From Sebastes aleutianus (taxonomy: Eukaryota > Chordata > Actinopteri > Perciformes > Sebastidae), in contig CAKAKS010000039.1 of the NCBI GenBank assembly GCA_916700875.1, positions 10,485,544-10,549,543 on the forward strand: a DNA stretch of 64,000 nucleotides, read 5' to 3'. This document shows positions 51,870 through 53,944 of the stretch, one piece after another (position 1 is the stretch's first letter; each line of letters starts with the position of its first letter). The position numbers and the translations under genes are program-made. Below the pieces are notes generated by a model. That model saw only the letters and a list, made by a program, of their open reading frames with translations, did no database searches and was not told the DNA's origin.

Positions 51870-53944
51870 AGTTTCTATTCACATGTAAATCCTAAAATGA
51901 GACATCAGAAAGTGGCTAAAATTGGATTCATGTGATTCTGCAGAGAAGGACGGCATCGTTTTCCTGAATTATATTTTCAAATACCGCAGTAGGAACGTGT
52001 GGCTTGCTAGATACAGTCAGTGCAATGGCACTGTATGTGAATACAGCTCGCCGCCGGGTGACGTTATGAACCCAGACATGATCGCGTTTGGTTTTCTGAC
52101 ATATCTGGGACTCCCACAACATGTACAAAGCAGCAACAGTGGTTATTTCTTCCATGGTTGATGGCGGAAAGAAAAGTTGTTTGTATCTATGGAGACAAGC
52201 TCATTCTCCTCTCCGGTGCGTCTAGAGCAGTGGTCTCAAACTCAATTTACCTGGGGGCCGCTTGAGGCAGAGTCTGGGTGAGGCTGGGCCGCATCAGGTA
52301 TTCCACAAAAAAAGCTTTGTTAAAAAAAAAACAATCTTCTCAAACGTCATTATTAACAGTTCTTTAACTTGAATGGGTTCTTCTGAACATGAACGGTTCT
52401 TCTGAACATGAACTGTCCTGAACATGAATGGAACATTGAAGAACATGAACTGTTCTTCTGAACATGGCCTCTATTGCGTCTCCCACTTTTCCTGAAATTG
52501 TCTGTGCTCGTCACCAACCTTTCTCTTCACTGCAGGCTTTGAAAAAGACATGATTGGGGCTGTGTGACAAGATATATATTCATTCCACTTGGTGTCACTC
52601 CGCAATAAAGTTGTGCCTGCTGTGTTTGTGTTGCTCTGCAATTACACCACCAAACCGCTAGTTGGCGGCGGCGTCTCTATGAGTTTCCTCTTCTTCTTGT
52701 ACTACAAACAGAAACTGAGCGGAGTTGGAGCTAATAACTGTTGAACCACAGAACTTTTACTGACATTACTGCAACGCCGAAAAGAGAAAATATATCTGAG
52801 TCGATTTGTGTGAACAATCATTGAAAAGATGGAGGCAGAGAGAAGTAGAACTTGGTCCTGGCCGCTCAGCATCGCTGAGAGACTGGACCAATCACAGCTG
52901 TTGCGGTCTGCGTCGCCGCGACGTGTAGTTACATTTCTGGAGAGGTGCACGTCAGGCTACGGCGTCGATTCAACGCAGAAGTATAAATCAAGCTTTAATC
53001 AAGCTTATGCGATGTTACACGGGCGCCGCCATAGTTGTTGTGAAATGTTTCTCTGCTTGCATCAAGCCCGGCCGATTGCCCGCCCCCGGGAGCCATATAC
53101 CCCGCTGTGATTGGTAGGTTCGTTCAGCTCGGGCTCGCGCAACAAAGGGACCTTCCACGGCAAACTGCCATTCACATAAAACTCGCGGGCCGAGGGCGCC
53201 TGGTTAGCTCAGTTGGTAGAGCGGGCGCCCATGTAACAAGACTTGGTCCTGACCGCGGCGGCCCGGGTTCGAATCCGGCCTGTGGCCCTTTCCGCATCCA
53301 CTCTCTCTCTCCCCCCTTTCCAAGACTCTATCCACTGTCCTGTCAATAAAAATGAAAAAATGCCCCCAAAAAAAAAAACTTTATAAAAAAAAATTTAAAA
53401 AAAATTTGCGGGCCGCACTAACATTAAACTTTCATATCAAGGTGGGGGCCACAAAATATCGTCTTGCGGGCCGCAATTGGCCCGCGGGCCGCGAGTTTGA
53501 GACCCCTGGTCTAGAGCGAATGAACACAAATAATACCGGCGGTCCAACCAATGGGAGTAAAGTGAGGCAAAAATTGGTTTCACTCTCAGTCCGAACACAG
53601 CTTAACATACCATAGAACTACATTCTAGCCTTCCTTTCACTCAACACCAGAAGTGCGTTTGTGTTACAAAAGCTAAAATAAGCAAAGTGTCACTCAGGAA
53701 AGCATCAAAATAAACACAGAGCCTTTAAAACTCCCCAACCTGCTGACTGACAGGATGTTATTCCAGTCCAGTTCACACGCAGGTGAACTACACGCACAGT
53801 AACAAGTAATCTCTTGCTGCCAGAGCATTTTATAGTTTTAACATTTACATTTTTTACATGAACTGCTCCTGTGTGACTCACCTGCGTACGACCAGTCGAT
53901 GCCTTCTGAGAACTTGCGTTGATTCCTGTACGCGTATCCTCCGG
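639..53944 (-). CDS. ptprz1: Receptor-type protein tyrosine phosphatase zeta, exons 2-26 of a partial gene
   Basis: Transmembrane chondroitin-sulfate proteoglycan and tyrosine phosphatase of glia and neural progenitors; in mammals it binds pleiotrophin, midkine and contactin through its ectodomain. Twenty-five exons with GT/AG borders join in compatible phase to 1745 codons without a stop. Approximate residue order from the first visible codon: carbonic-anhydrase-like 1-288, fibronectin III 289-392, acidic link 393-406, Ser/Thr/Pro-rich proteoglycan region 407-1188, transmembrane helix about 1206-1230, juxtamembrane to 1293, D1 phosphatase 1294-1592, D2 from 1593. Zeta is chosen over the paralogue gamma (ptprg) because of the single giant exon, its C-terminal EESGSGQG block followed by NETSSDFS, and the EASNSSHESR run before the membrane, all features of PTPRZ1. 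The signal-peptide exon and the final D2 exons are not in view. Human PTPRZ1 has 2315 residues; this one would be shorter, mainly in exon 12. The a or b teleost copy cannot be assigned. Confidence 0.95.
1206..1980. repeat. Dispersed repeat, copy 1 (second copy near 47871)
   Basis: The stretch beginning ACCCTCTGAGAC and passing GATAGCAGGTCAACAGTAGA and GAAAGCTGGGAACCTGAAGA recurs at 47871-48109 in the same order with small indels. The left end, at ACCCTCTGAGA, is the same in both. Beyond about 1560 only this copy continues. No inverted termini seen, so the class is unknown. It fills intron 25, and nothing else in that intron is recognisable. Confidence 0.75.
2337..2468 (-). CDS. ptprz1: ptprz1 exon 25: D2
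   Basis: A 132-bp, 44-codon, phase-0 exon with donor GTGAGG. The acceptor CTGAAG has an A before the AG and a short pyrimidine run, so it is a modest site. It encodes GYRQSSEFIITQNPLPSTIK, then DFWRMIWDHNAQVIVSLPGT and LSDE. FIITQ.PLP.T.KDFWRMIWDHNAQ is near-identical to PTPRZ D2. Confidence 0.93.
2735..3810. mobile_element. hAT-like non-autonomous element split by a second insertion
   Basis: The right end at 3810 reads as CAGTGGTGGATGAAGTACC on the minus strand. The left arm (2735-2828) has TAAAGTACTTAAG and CTGTACTTTACT, the arrangement seen in a related copy at 33191-33603. Between the arms sits the 2829-3545 inverted-repeat element, so this older copy was hit by a later insertion. The CAGTGG end suggests a hAT-type element. 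No transposase frame. Confidence 0.6.
2829..3545 (+). mobile_element. Long-inverted-repeat element family, copy A, both arms present
   Basis: Begins TAGGGCTATCAATCGATT. The left arm (GTACTTTAAAGGGAG, TTGTCAAGTATTTAATACTC) is mirrored by the right arm near 3425-3490 (GAGTATTTAAATACTTGACA, CCCTTTAAGGTAC), giving arms of about 100 bp. The interior carries GGTACCAACCATGTCATACT, the motif TGACCTCTGACCT at 3102-3114, and GATAATCACATGCAGTTTGG, shared with the other copies. No protein frame, so non-autonomous. The TAGGG terminus fits a hAT-type end, but superfamily is not proven. Confidence 0.8.
3855..3928 (-). CDS. ptprz1: ptprz1 exon 24: D2
   Basis: A 74-bp exon with acceptor TTGCAG and donor GTAAGA. 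It encodes VERSRVRLSTTAGETSDYIN, then ASYIT. ERSRV and DYINASYI are conserved D2 motifs. Phases fit exons 23 and 25. Confidence 0.92.
4113..4206 (-). CDS. ptprz1: ptprz1 exon 23: start of D2
   Basis: A 94-bp exon with acceptor CCACAG and donor GTGAGT. It encodes LVCHSGVKQCDYSTALQDCN, then RSKNRNCSVVP and the first base of Val. DYS.AL..CN..KNR..SVVP aligns with the start of the second phosphatase domain, which in receptor phosphatases is usually catalytically weak or dead and regulatory. Confidence 0.92.
4505..4620 (+). mobile_element. 3' tail of an L2/Rex1-like LINE
   Basis: TTTATTGTCTTGTGAAGCAC, then a run ending AAGTGCTATATAAATACA and a (TTA)n tail, is the typical 3' end shared by fish L2-type LINEs and their partner SINEs. 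It is 5'-truncated, as usual for these. It lies in intron 22. Confidence 0.65.
4641..5129. mobile_element. Fold-back element with GGAGGACGGAACCTG termini
   Basis: Starts TGGAGGACGGAACCTGGCA and ends TGACAGGTTCCGTCCTCCA, a near-perfect terminal inverted repeat. The interior is TTTA/AAAT-rich simple sequence. A second, right-truncated copy starts at 12561. No transposase, so a non-autonomous DNA element. Confidence 0.85.
5276..5422 (-). CDS. ptprz1: ptprz1 exon 22: end of D1 and D1-D2 linker
   Basis: A 147-bp, 49-codon, phase-0 exon with acceptor CTGCAG and donor GTGAGC. It encodes EQYVFIHDALVEAILSGETE, then VVAAQLHRYVDELLIPGPAG and RTRLDKQFK. The QTEEQYVFIHDA junction supplies the Q-loop Gln that positions water in catalysis. 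LIPGPAGRT.L.KQF starts the linker to D2. Confidence 0.95.
5515..5858 (+). mobile_element. Long-inverted-repeat element family, copy B, truncated
   Basis: Shares GGTACCAACCATGTCATACT, a perfect TGACCTCTGACCT at 5730-5742 and GATAATCACATGCAGTTTGG with copy A, in the same orientation. It stops after CAAGTCATTGTCAAGTCA and lacks the right arm. It lies in intron 21. From 5859 to about 5950 a different dispersed repeat (TGTTGAGATATTTCAGTCTG) follows; the same phrase recurs near 59757. Confidence 0.8.
6060..6195 (-). CDS. ptprz1: ptprz1 exon 21: D1 phosphate-binding loop
   Basis: A 136-bp exon with acceptor TGTGCAG and donor GTCAGA. It encodes AGVGRTGTYVVLDSMLKQIR, then DESNVNITGFLTHIRKQRNY and LVQTE. 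With exon 20 it completes HCSAGVGRTG, including the phosphate-binding Arg, so D1 is predicted active. Ends in phase 0 before EQYVF. Confidence 0.95.
6305..6468 (-). CDS. ptprz1: ptprz1 exon 20: D1 WPD loop
   Basis: A 164-bp exon with acceptor CTGTAG and donor GTAAGA. It encodes GSQKGRSNERTVTQYHYTQW, then PDMGVPEYALPLLSFVRKSS and KARKDNMGPLVVHC. WPDMGVPE carries the general-acid Asp of the mobile loop. The catalytic Cys of HCSAGVGRTG is the last full codon; the following Ser codon is split with exon 21. Confidence 0.95.
6682..6816 (-). CDS. ptprz1: ptprz1 exon 19: D1 phosphatase
   Basis: A 135-bp, 45-codon, phase-0 exon with acceptor CCTCAG. It encodes RKCDQYWPAEVQEEYGSFLV, then TVKSSRVLAHYTQRTFTVRN and THVKK. 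KCDQYWP is a conserved phosphatase motif. The donor is GTCCGA, unusual beyond the GT, but family alignment (KK then GSQKGR) and phase support this end. Confidence 0.92.
7186..7320 (-). CDS. ptprz1: ptprz1 exon 18: D1 phosphatase
   Basis: A 135-bp, 45-codon, phase-0 exon with acceptor CCTCAG and donor GTGAGT. It encodes GFKKPRSYIAAQGPLKSSTE, then DFWRMIWEQNVCVIVMITNL and VEKGR. YIAAQGP and DFWRMIWE are hallmark phosphatase motifs. A Cys in NVCVIVM replaces the Glu of human PTPRZ. Confidence 0.95.
7412..7775 (-). repeat. Old dispersed repeat (CATGCTAACATGCTGAC type)
   Basis: Contains GCTAGCAGCTCTGTGAGGCT, CTAACATGCTGAC and later TCATGGCAATCCATCCAAAG. The same family appears reversed at 50880-51430 and as a short piece at 59285-59350. 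It reads as an ancient, diverged fish interspersed repeat. The rest of intron 17 (7776-9056) has no recognisable element. Confidence 0.6.
9057..9139 (-). CDS. ptprz1: ptprz1 exon 17: D1 phosphatase
   Basis: An 83-bp exon with acceptor TCTCAG and donor GTAAGT. It encodes YDHSRVRLSLQADKDGKARD, then YINANYVD. YDHSRV and DYINANYVDG are conserved motifs of classical tyrosine phosphatases. Ends in phase 0 before Gly. Confidence 0.94.
9388..9484 (-). CDS. ptprz1: ptprz1 exon 16: start of catalytic domain D1
   Basis: A 97-bp exon with acceptor GTTCAG and donor GTGAGT. It encodes EIQTCTVDMGMTTDGSNHPD, then NKTKNRYSNILA. SNHP.NK.KNRY.NI is the phosphotyrosine-recognition loop of classical tyrosine phosphatases. 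Ends with one base of the Tyr codon completed in exon 17. Confidence 0.94.
9531..9790. mobile_element. Two abutting fragments of dispersed DNA elements
   Basis: 9531-9663 begins GAGGTGGGGAAGTAACTACA and resembles the CAGTGGTGG/ACTTAAGTAC family of 2735-3810 and 33191-33603. At about 9665 it meets a second fragment (AGGGCTGAGTATAATCGG, then CAGTACCGACACCAAGACAC), the type with a 'GGGCTGGGTAT' terminus common in fish. Both are partial. Confidence 0.5.
9819..10066. mobile_element. TTAA-flanked miniature inverted-repeat element
   Basis: Terminal repeat AGGCACAATGAG at the left and CTCATTGTGCCT at the right, a perfect 12-bp inverted pair. TTAA lies directly outside on both sides (9815-9818 and 10067-10070), the target duplication typical of piggyBac and Kolobok elements. 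It is 248 bp without coding potential. Which superfamily cannot be decided by eye. Confidence 0.85.
10070..11888. other. Remainder of intron 15
   Basis: Contains a fragment starting GGGACTGTATGTAAC that is probably an interspersed repeat, a short palindromic stretch around 10642-10668 (AAGTTGTATCGTATCAACTT) and a CA-rich run at 11776-11810. Frames of 60-107 codons on both strands look random and carry no family motif. Confidence 0.5.
11889..11974 (-). CDS. ptprz1: ptprz1 exon 15: juxtamembrane to D1 boundary
   Basis: An 86-bp exon with acceptor CTTCCAG and donor GTACAA. It encodes DEQAAFPVKEFVKHVAELHD, then TLGFQREFE. The F.KHVA.LH...GF..EFE run is the helical entry to the phosphatase domain in this receptor class. 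Ends in phase 0. Confidence 0.93.
12561..12935. mobile_element. Second GGAGGACGGAACCTG element, right-truncated, with TTTA array
   Basis: Starts TGGAGGACGGAACCTGCCAA like 4641-5129, then decays into a (TTTA)n and (TATTTATG)n array to about 12935. The right inverted terminus is missing. It lies in intron 14, close downstream of exon 14. Confidence 0.8.
13002..13090 (-). CDS. ptprz1: ptprz1 exon 14: juxtamembrane segment
   Basis: An 89-bp exon with acceptor TGTGCAG and donor GTACTG. It encodes TCFQTAHFYIDESSSPRVIA, then APSTAALTS. CFQTAHFY.E.S.SPRV is shared by PTPRZ and PTPRG just inside the membrane. Phases 2 and 1 fit exons 13 and 15. Intron 13 upstream is about 6.9 kb of repeats. Confidence 0.94.
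13140..13325. repeat. Telomere-like CTAACC fish repeat
   Basis: The segment with GGAGACTTACCCTAACCCTA, then degenerate CTAACCCTAACC units and an end with GGCAAGTCCCCACAATGTGA, resembles an interspersed fish repeat that contains internal telomere-like hexamers. The hexamers are degenerate and few. Confidence 0.55.
13490..14171 (+). mobile_element. Long-inverted-repeat element family, copy C
   Basis: Same orientation and interior as copy A, including GGTACCAACCATGTCATACT and GATAATCACATGCAGTTTGG. The right arm is complete and ends TTTTAATCGATTGACGGCCC at 14171, next to a TATATA/CACACA run. The half-site pair here is altered to TTACCTCTGACCT. It lies in intron 13. Confidence 0.8.
14892..14917. 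repeat. (AT)n microsatellite
   Basis: An uninterrupted AT dinucleotide run of about 26 bp in intron 13. Confidence 0.9.
15232..15737. mobile_element. Fold-back element with about 65-bp inverted termini
   Basis: The left end carries ACTCCCAACTCGTCAAATAC, then TGCCCCTCGGCATCGGAGAC. The right end on the other strand reads ACTCCCAACCCGTCAACACC, then CGCCCCTCGGCATCGGAAAT. Related sequence occurs at 50550-50680, and interior pieces near 29930-30130. No transposase frame. GC-richer than the surrounding intron. Confidence 0.8.
16508..17182. mobile_element. Fold-back element with about 85-bp inverted termini
   Basis: Left end TATAGAGTGCTGCAACGACG with TGTAGGCCAACCCGGAAGT; the right end reversed reads TATAGAGTGCTCCAGGGATG with TGTAGGCCAACCAGGAAGT. 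A terminal fragment recurs at 43863-43950, again next to a TTTTTATCGATTGACAG-type end. 675 bp, no coding sequence. Confidence 0.85.
17183..17291. mobile_element. Terminal fragment of the long-inverted-repeat family
   Basis: Ends with ATGCAATTAATCGTGATAAA, then TTTTAATCGATTGACCGCCC, the right terminus of the copy A/C family. It directly abuts the 16508-17182 element. The following 17292-18940 of intron 13 shows no element I recognise. Confidence 0.6.
18989..19060. repeat. (GT)36 microsatellite
   Basis: An uninterrupted 72-bp GT run on the plus strand. The longest simple repeat in the window; likely polymorphic. Confidence 0.97.
19238..19850 (-). mobile_element. Long-inverted-repeat element family, copy D
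   Basis: Begins TAGGGCTGTCAATCAATT and reads opposite to copies A-C. It contains a perfect AGGTCAGAGGTCA at 19665-19677 and TGGTTGGTACCAATAGATTC. It ends about 100 bp before the transmembrane exon 13. Confidence 0.8.
19947..20085 (-). CDS. ptprz1: ptprz1 exon 13: transmembrane helix
   Basis: A 139-bp exon with acceptor CTCCAG and donor GTCAGT. It encodes EASNSSHESRVGSILDREGK, then AVVPLAVISTLTVLGLIVLI and GILIYWR. The run from VVPL to LIYW is a single membrane-spanning helix followed by a positive charge, so the C-terminal side is cytoplasmic. EASNSSHESR and ILIYWR are diagnostic of PTPRZ. The Arg codon is split with exon 14. Confidence 0.95.
20390..20830. repeat. Degenerate CCATTTTCAGCC(A)TTTATCCATTACTTTTAG repeat
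   Basis: Imperfect copies of a unit of about 45-60 bp built from TTTTCACCATTTTCAGCCAT and ATCCATTACTTTTAGCT. Short pieces recur at 37465-37512 and 38398-38436. Intronic, no coding potential. The remainder of 20831-22725 in intron 12 has nothing I recognise. Confidence 0.55.
22728..22910. repeat. Dispersed repeat with inverted copy at 36515-36600
   Basis: ATAGATGTGGGTCAATAGGG and GGCTATTAAATAGGCGTTATCAG recur in reverse orientation near 36515-36600. Class not determined. Confidence 0.6.
23085..23157. mobile_element. Right-terminal fragment of a hAT-like element
   Basis: Ends GGGTTGAGAACCACTG, the inverse of a CAGTGGTTCTCAACCC start as used by several hAT-type families, after GACCCCC-rich sequence. 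I did not find the left end. Confidence 0.5.
23788..26134 (-). CDS. ptprz1: ptprz1 exon 12: giant chondroitin-sulfate attachment exon
   Basis: A 2347-bp exon of 782 codons, acceptor ACCAACAG, donor GTAAAA. It is rich in Ser, Thr, Pro, Gly and Asp with no globular motif, so it is the extended mucin-like ectodomain. Ser-Gly pairs in acidic surroundings, the usual glycosaminoglycan anchors, occur as EEESGSGQGDG (about 23871-23902), ESESGSA (about 23968-24015) and SGDPSGD with DLLSGSS (about 24930-25025). Family landmarks are QTTQPMSNGE, the SGSGQG block and NETSSDFS. It starts DKEPIMPWNEP in phase 0 and ends QPVE plus one base of Glu. The frame runs on into the intron to a stop at 23603. Shorter than the human exon. 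The long opposite-strand frames here are compositional shadows. Confidence 0.96.
26234..26274 (-). CDS. ptprz1: ptprz1 exon 11: short acidic linker
   Basis: A 41-bp micro-exon with acceptor TTCCAG and donor GTAAGG. It encodes NALDPDSDEFDEE after the split Glu, ending in phase 0. It corresponds to the DNPELD acidic stretch after the fibronectin domain of PTPRZ. It is too short to stand alone; phase on both sides (after DDP and before DKEPI) and good splice sites support it. The intron to exon 12 is 99 bp. Confidence 0.85.
26275..29617. other. Intron 10
   Basis: 3.3 kb of AT-rich intron. It contains an AT dinucleotide run (28885-28912) and patches of degenerate AAAT/TTTA. No exon with phase-compatible splice sites and no inverted-repeat element found. 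Confidence 0.6.
28885..28912. repeat. (TA)n microsatellite
   Basis: About 28 bp of uninterrupted TA dinucleotides in intron 10. Confidence 0.9.
29618..29744 (-). CDS. ptprz1: ptprz1 exon 10: fibronectin type III domain, second half
   Basis: A 127-bp exon with acceptor CCACCAG and donor GTAAGA. It encodes GAILDDLLANTSYVVQVVAV, then CTNGLYGRPSDLLTVAMPID and DP, plus the first base of Glu. LxxxTxYxVQVxAxCTxGLYG is the closing part of the fibronectin III domain as in PTPRZ. NTS is a possible glycosylation site. Confidence 0.95.
29930..30130. repeat. Fragment related to the interior of the 15232-15737 family
   Basis: Contains GGCGGGTTTCCGAACAACG and TTTCACCCAGGAGATCGCTG, then CAAAAGTCAACGTTGATTTA. 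The CACCCAGGAGA phrase recurs reversed near 50436. Partial and diverged. The rest of intron 9 is unremarkable. Confidence 0.4.
30591..30775 (-). CDS. ptprz1: ptprz1 exon 9: fibronectin type III domain, first half
   Basis: A 185-bp exon with acceptor CTGTCAG and donor GTGAGA. It encodes CSSEPENIQAVPYNLSSLLV, then TWERPRAVYDASIEKYSVTY and RLASVENPERSTYLTDGDQDV. The Trp of strand B (TWERP) and the Tyr of strand C (YSVTY) mark a fibronectin III fold. NLSS is a possible glycosylation site. Confidence 0.95.
31360..31780. repeat. AT-rich minisatellite
   Basis: Degenerate tandem copies, roughly 35-45 bp each, of TTTATTTAAAATGTATATTTAT, interrupted by TTGTTGTTG runs. It explains a spurious 62-codon plus-strand frame nearby. 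Confidence 0.75.
33191..33603. mobile_element. hAT-like non-autonomous element (CAGTGGTGGAATG end)
   Basis: The right end read on the minus strand starts AGTGGTGGAATGTAACTAAA and continues with ACTCAAGTATAGTACTGCAC. The interior has GTACTCATTATGCAAAATGG, also seen near 38276. Same family as the split copy at 2735-3810. Sequence between 31780 and 33190 has no recognised feature. Confidence 0.65.
34042..34668. mobile_element. DNA transposon remnant with Myb/SANT-like reading frame
   Basis: Perfect 18-bp terminal inverted repeat (GACTACGTTTACATGCAC and its complement). Inside, plus-strand 34168-34533 is a 121-codon frame whose second half (KRPYFWSEGETHLLLNIMKD and onwards) resembles the Myb/SANT-like trihelix of the accessory protein of Harbinger-type elements, cut short. 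There is no transposase, so the element is non-autonomous. Superfamily assignment is tentative. Confidence 0.75.
34690..34985. repeat. Probable dispersed repeat (GATTGGTCAATCACAGCGTTC type)
   Basis: Has ATTGGTCAATCACAGCGTTC, GGTCTGTTATTTCTTTATAG with AACAGACCATTGC, and CCCCTTCAGGGCGATGCTGC, phrases typical of a fish interspersed element. Class not determined; it lies just upstream of exon 8. Confidence 0.45.
35226..35376 (-). CDS. ptprz1: ptprz1 exon 8: end of carbonic-anhydrase-like domain and linker
   Basis: A 151-bp exon with acceptor TTGCAG and donor GTACGC. It encodes LEMFCEVMTMEQAGYVMLMD, then YLQNNYREQQEQFMGQVFSS and YTGTEEVLTP. YLQNN.REQQ and VFSSYTG are near-identical to PTPRZ. It ends in phase 1 and completes a Val codon with exon 9 at the fibronectin boundary. 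Confidence 0.94.
36151..36419. repeat. 30-bp tandem repeat, about nine units
   Basis: The unit is GTTGTAGTTTTGTTGCC followed by TAAACCTAAAGAA. Four units stay exactly 30 bp and keep one frame open (SKPKEVVVL repeats at 36276-36473), which is a by-product of a unit length divisible by three. It lies in intron 7. Confidence 0.9.
36663..36864. repeat. Two (GT)n microsatellites
   Basis: GT runs at 36663-36682 and 36842-36864, separated by unique sequence, with CA runs near 36980-37017. Confidence 0.8.
37233..37400 (+). pseudogene. LINE reverse-transcriptase C-terminal remnant (L2/Rex1-like)
   Basis: Plus-strand translation LQAIQKAVARLLTRSNRRSH, then ITPKLRSLHWLPVAYRINFK, TLT, a stop, and RALHGQTPSY. 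The 'HITP.L.SLHWLPV.YRI.FK...ALHG..PSY' pattern is the tail of the reverse transcriptase of L2/Rex1-type LINEs. An internal stop and truncation on both sides show it is dead. Confidence 0.8.
37845..38002 (-). CDS. ptprz1: ptprz1 exon 7: carbonic-anhydrase-like domain
   Basis: A 158-bp exon with acceptor GTCCAG and donor GTGAGG. It encodes LLPNSTEKYFIYNGSLTTPP, then CSDTVEWIVFKNTVAISDEQ. YxYxGSLTTPPC is the conserved core of the alpha-carbonic-anhydrase fold, with the substrate-pocket Thr-Thr retained although the zinc site is lost. NST and NGS are likely N-glycosylation sites. Confidence 0.94.
38092..38158 (-). CDS. ptprz1: ptprz1 exon 6: carbonic-anhydrase-like domain
   Basis: A 67-bp exon with acceptor CTTCACAG and donor GTACGT. 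It encodes TSIEDNVNYVAIIDSINSVSRYG, beginning in phase 0 and ending with the first base of Gly. It aligns with the AIIDGVESVSRFG segment of the PTPRZ family. The intron to exon 7 is only 89 bp. Confidence 0.9.
38912..39732. mobile_element. Fold-back element with TAGACTGTATATAA termini
   Basis: Left end TATAGACTGTATATAAAAGG with GACGTAGTCACCGTGACATC; right end GATGTCACGGTGACTACGTC-like sequence followed by TATATACAGTCTA. The inner arms also match (CAAATGGCGACGGCC against GGCTGTTGCCATCTTGG). No coding sequence. It overlaps the inverted duplication described separately. Confidence 0.8.
39275..39955. repeat. About 210-bp inverted duplication
   Basis: 39275-39486 (CTTGATTTATTACCTCAGTA through GACAGGTCGCTACCACAGCG) is repeated as its reverse complement at 39744-39955 (CGCCGTGGTAGCGACCTGTC through TTGAGGTAATAAATCAAG), separated by about 257 bp. 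One arm lies inside the 38912-39732 element and the other just outside it. Confidence 0.85.
40941..41040. repeat. Short dispersed repeat (second copy 59372-59460)
   Basis: AGAAGCAAAGAGGCGAAACTC, then TTTTTGACAACAGCCGCTAG and GCCGCCATTTTGGACTGAAA, recurs at 59372-59460. Class unknown. The flanking parts of intron 5 (39956-41760) have no other recognised feature. Confidence 0.75.
41761..41856 (-). CDS. ptprz1: ptprz1 exon 5: carbonic-anhydrase-like domain
   Basis: A 96-bp, 32-codon, phase-0 exon with acceptor CCACAG and donor GTGTGC. It encodes MQIYCYETQRFDSLDET, then IKAGGRITALAVLFE. The third zinc ligand of true carbonic anhydrases (the His in ELHLVH) is replaced by Gln in MQIYCY. The frame stays open past the donor for 15 codons, but the family alignment (LFEV...AII) and the next exon support ending at GAG before GTGTGC. 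Confidence 0.9.
42162..42313 (-). CDS. ptprz1: ptprz1 exon 4: carbonic-anhydrase-like domain, remnant zinc site
   Basis: A 152-bp exon with acceptor TTTCAG and donor GTGAGG. It encodes AIDVDGEFYVSGGG, then KVGRITFHWGRCNASSEGSE and HSLDGVKYPLE. In active carbonic anhydrases the core reads H-F-H-W-G with two zinc ligands; here the first is Thr and only the second His (FHWG) remains, as expected for the non-catalytic receptor domain. NAS is a possible N-glycosylation site. Confidence 0.94.
42460..42560 (-). mobile_element. Long-inverted-repeat family, copy E, terminal fragment
   Basis: TATGACATGGTTAGTACCAA through TGCGTTAACTTTGACAGCCC, the terminal 100 bp of the copy D/G orientation. Confidence 0.7.
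42653..42852. mobile_element. About 200-bp inverted-repeat element
   Basis: Left arm TACAGAAGATCAAAAAGATG with CTCCACTAACACCTTTATTT and TTAGACCATCAAA; the right arm reversed is TACAGAAGATGAAAGGACTG with CTCCACCTTTATTAGACCAT. Class unclear; it is followed by GAAGAAACATCGATCTGCTG. Confidence 0.7.
43863..44010. mobile_element. Composite fragment: 16508-type end joined to long-inverted-repeat end
   Basis: 43863-43950 matches the terminus of the 16508-17182 element (TGTAGGCCAACCAGGAAGT, TTCCCTC.ACTAAAAGCCAATGGGATTG). 43960-44010 matches the terminal TTTTTATCGATTGACAGCCC of the copy A family. It sits about 110 bp from exon 3. Confidence 0.7.
44124..44303 (-). CDS. ptprz1: ptprz1 exon 3: carbonic-anhydrase-like domain
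   Basis: A 180-bp exon with acceptor CTCCAG and donor GTAAGA. It encodes TLNQNNWAKKFPSC, then KQSPINIEENLAQ, then LRFDGWESLTTDRTTIHNDGKT. The NW..KKFPSC and QSPINI blocks are the canonical start of the alpha-carbonic-anhydrase fold as kept in PTPRZ and PTPRG. Phase 1 at both ends. The intron upstream of it (about 9.6 kb) is the longest internal intron seen. Confidence 0.93.
44774..45294. mobile_element. hAT-type non-autonomous element in a TCTAGA target
   Basis: Starts CAGGGGTTCTCAAACGTTTT and ends GTGAGAATCGCTG, imperfect inverted termini. The flanking octamers TTCTAGAA (44766-44773) and GTCTAGAA (45295-45302) match at 7 of 8 positions, as expected of a hAT target duplication. 521 bp, no coding frame. 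Confidence 0.85.
45303..47870. other. Intron 2 stretch without a gene
   Basis: Mostly unique-looking sequence. 46668-46800 (GGTCCGATCACACGGAGACG onwards) may be the end of a further element. Frames of 60-80 codons on both strands show no family motif. Confidence 0.5.
47871..48109. repeat. Dispersed repeat, copy 2 of the 1206 family
   Basis: Begins ACCCTCTGAGACAGATAGCA and ends at GTTGCAGCAATTTTTGGG, matching 1206-1545 with a deletion of about 60 bp near the start. It is interrupted at 48110 by a long-inverted-repeat fragment. Confidence 0.75.
48110..48275 (-). mobile_element. Long-inverted-repeat family, copy F, fragment
   Basis: CCCATTTTCATTCACAGATC, then a perfect AGGTCAGAGGTCA at 48131-48143, GGTTGGTACCAATGGATTCC, ending near CTGCTACAGCCTCTGAAAG. 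No terminal arms. Confidence 0.75.
50550..50680. mobile_element. Terminal fragment of the 15232-15737 family
   Basis: GTTGAAAGCCCGGTGCATCT, CGCTAAAGGGCGCCTCAGTG and GACGAGATGGGAGTGAGAAC correspond to the right arm of 15232-15737. 48276-50549 otherwise holds no recognisable feature. Confidence 0.65.
50880..51430 (+). repeat. Old dispersed repeat, opposite orientation to 7412-7775
   Basis: Reads AAAACTACTGGATGGATTTC, GATTTTGATCCCCTGACATT, TTTAGCGCCATCATCAGGTC and CATTCCCATCATCCTCAGCT. It is a diverged copy of a widespread fish repeat, with an internal near-duplication of the 'GGATGGATTTCCAT' phrase. Confidence 0.6.
51822..51866. repeat. (TG)22 microsatellite
   Basis: An uninterrupted dinucleotide run in intron 2. 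Confidence 0.95.
52371..52466. repeat. Short tandem repeat of CTTCTGAACATGAACGGTT
   Basis: Four to five irregular units containing GAACATGAAC inside the hAT-type element. Confidence 0.75.
53193..53407 (+). mobile_element. tRNA-headed SINE nested in the hAT element
   Basis: The head has a polymerase III A box (TAGCTCAGTTGGTAGAG) and B box (GGTTCGAATCC) with tRNA-like spacing. It is followed by a short unrelated body (CTCTCTCTCCCCCCTTTCC) and an A-rich tail. The octamer GCGGGCCG flanks it on both sides (53185-53192 and 53408-53415), a target duplication. It is not a working tRNA: the extra arm and acceptor region do not fold to a standard cloverleaf by eye, and the insertion layout is that of a SINE. 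Confidence 0.9.
53882..53944 (-). CDS. ptprz1: ptprz1 exon 2: N-terminus of mature ectodomain
   Basis: A 63-bp exon with acceptor TTGCAG and donor GTGAGT. It encodes AGGYAYRNQRKFSEGIDWSYA, starting and ending in phase 1. The RNQRKFSEGIDWSY run matches the stretch just after the signal peptide of PTPRZ1, where the family has RQQRKLVEEIGWSY. It opens the carbonic-anhydrase-like fold. The preceding signal-peptide exon must end with one base of the first Ala codon; I did not find it up to 64000. Confidence 0.88.

Noticed and set aside
53196..53290. A tRNA gene
   Set aside because: A and B boxes are present, but the surroundings (short body, A-rich tail, 8-bp flanking duplication) are those of a SINE, and the cloverleaf is not standard.
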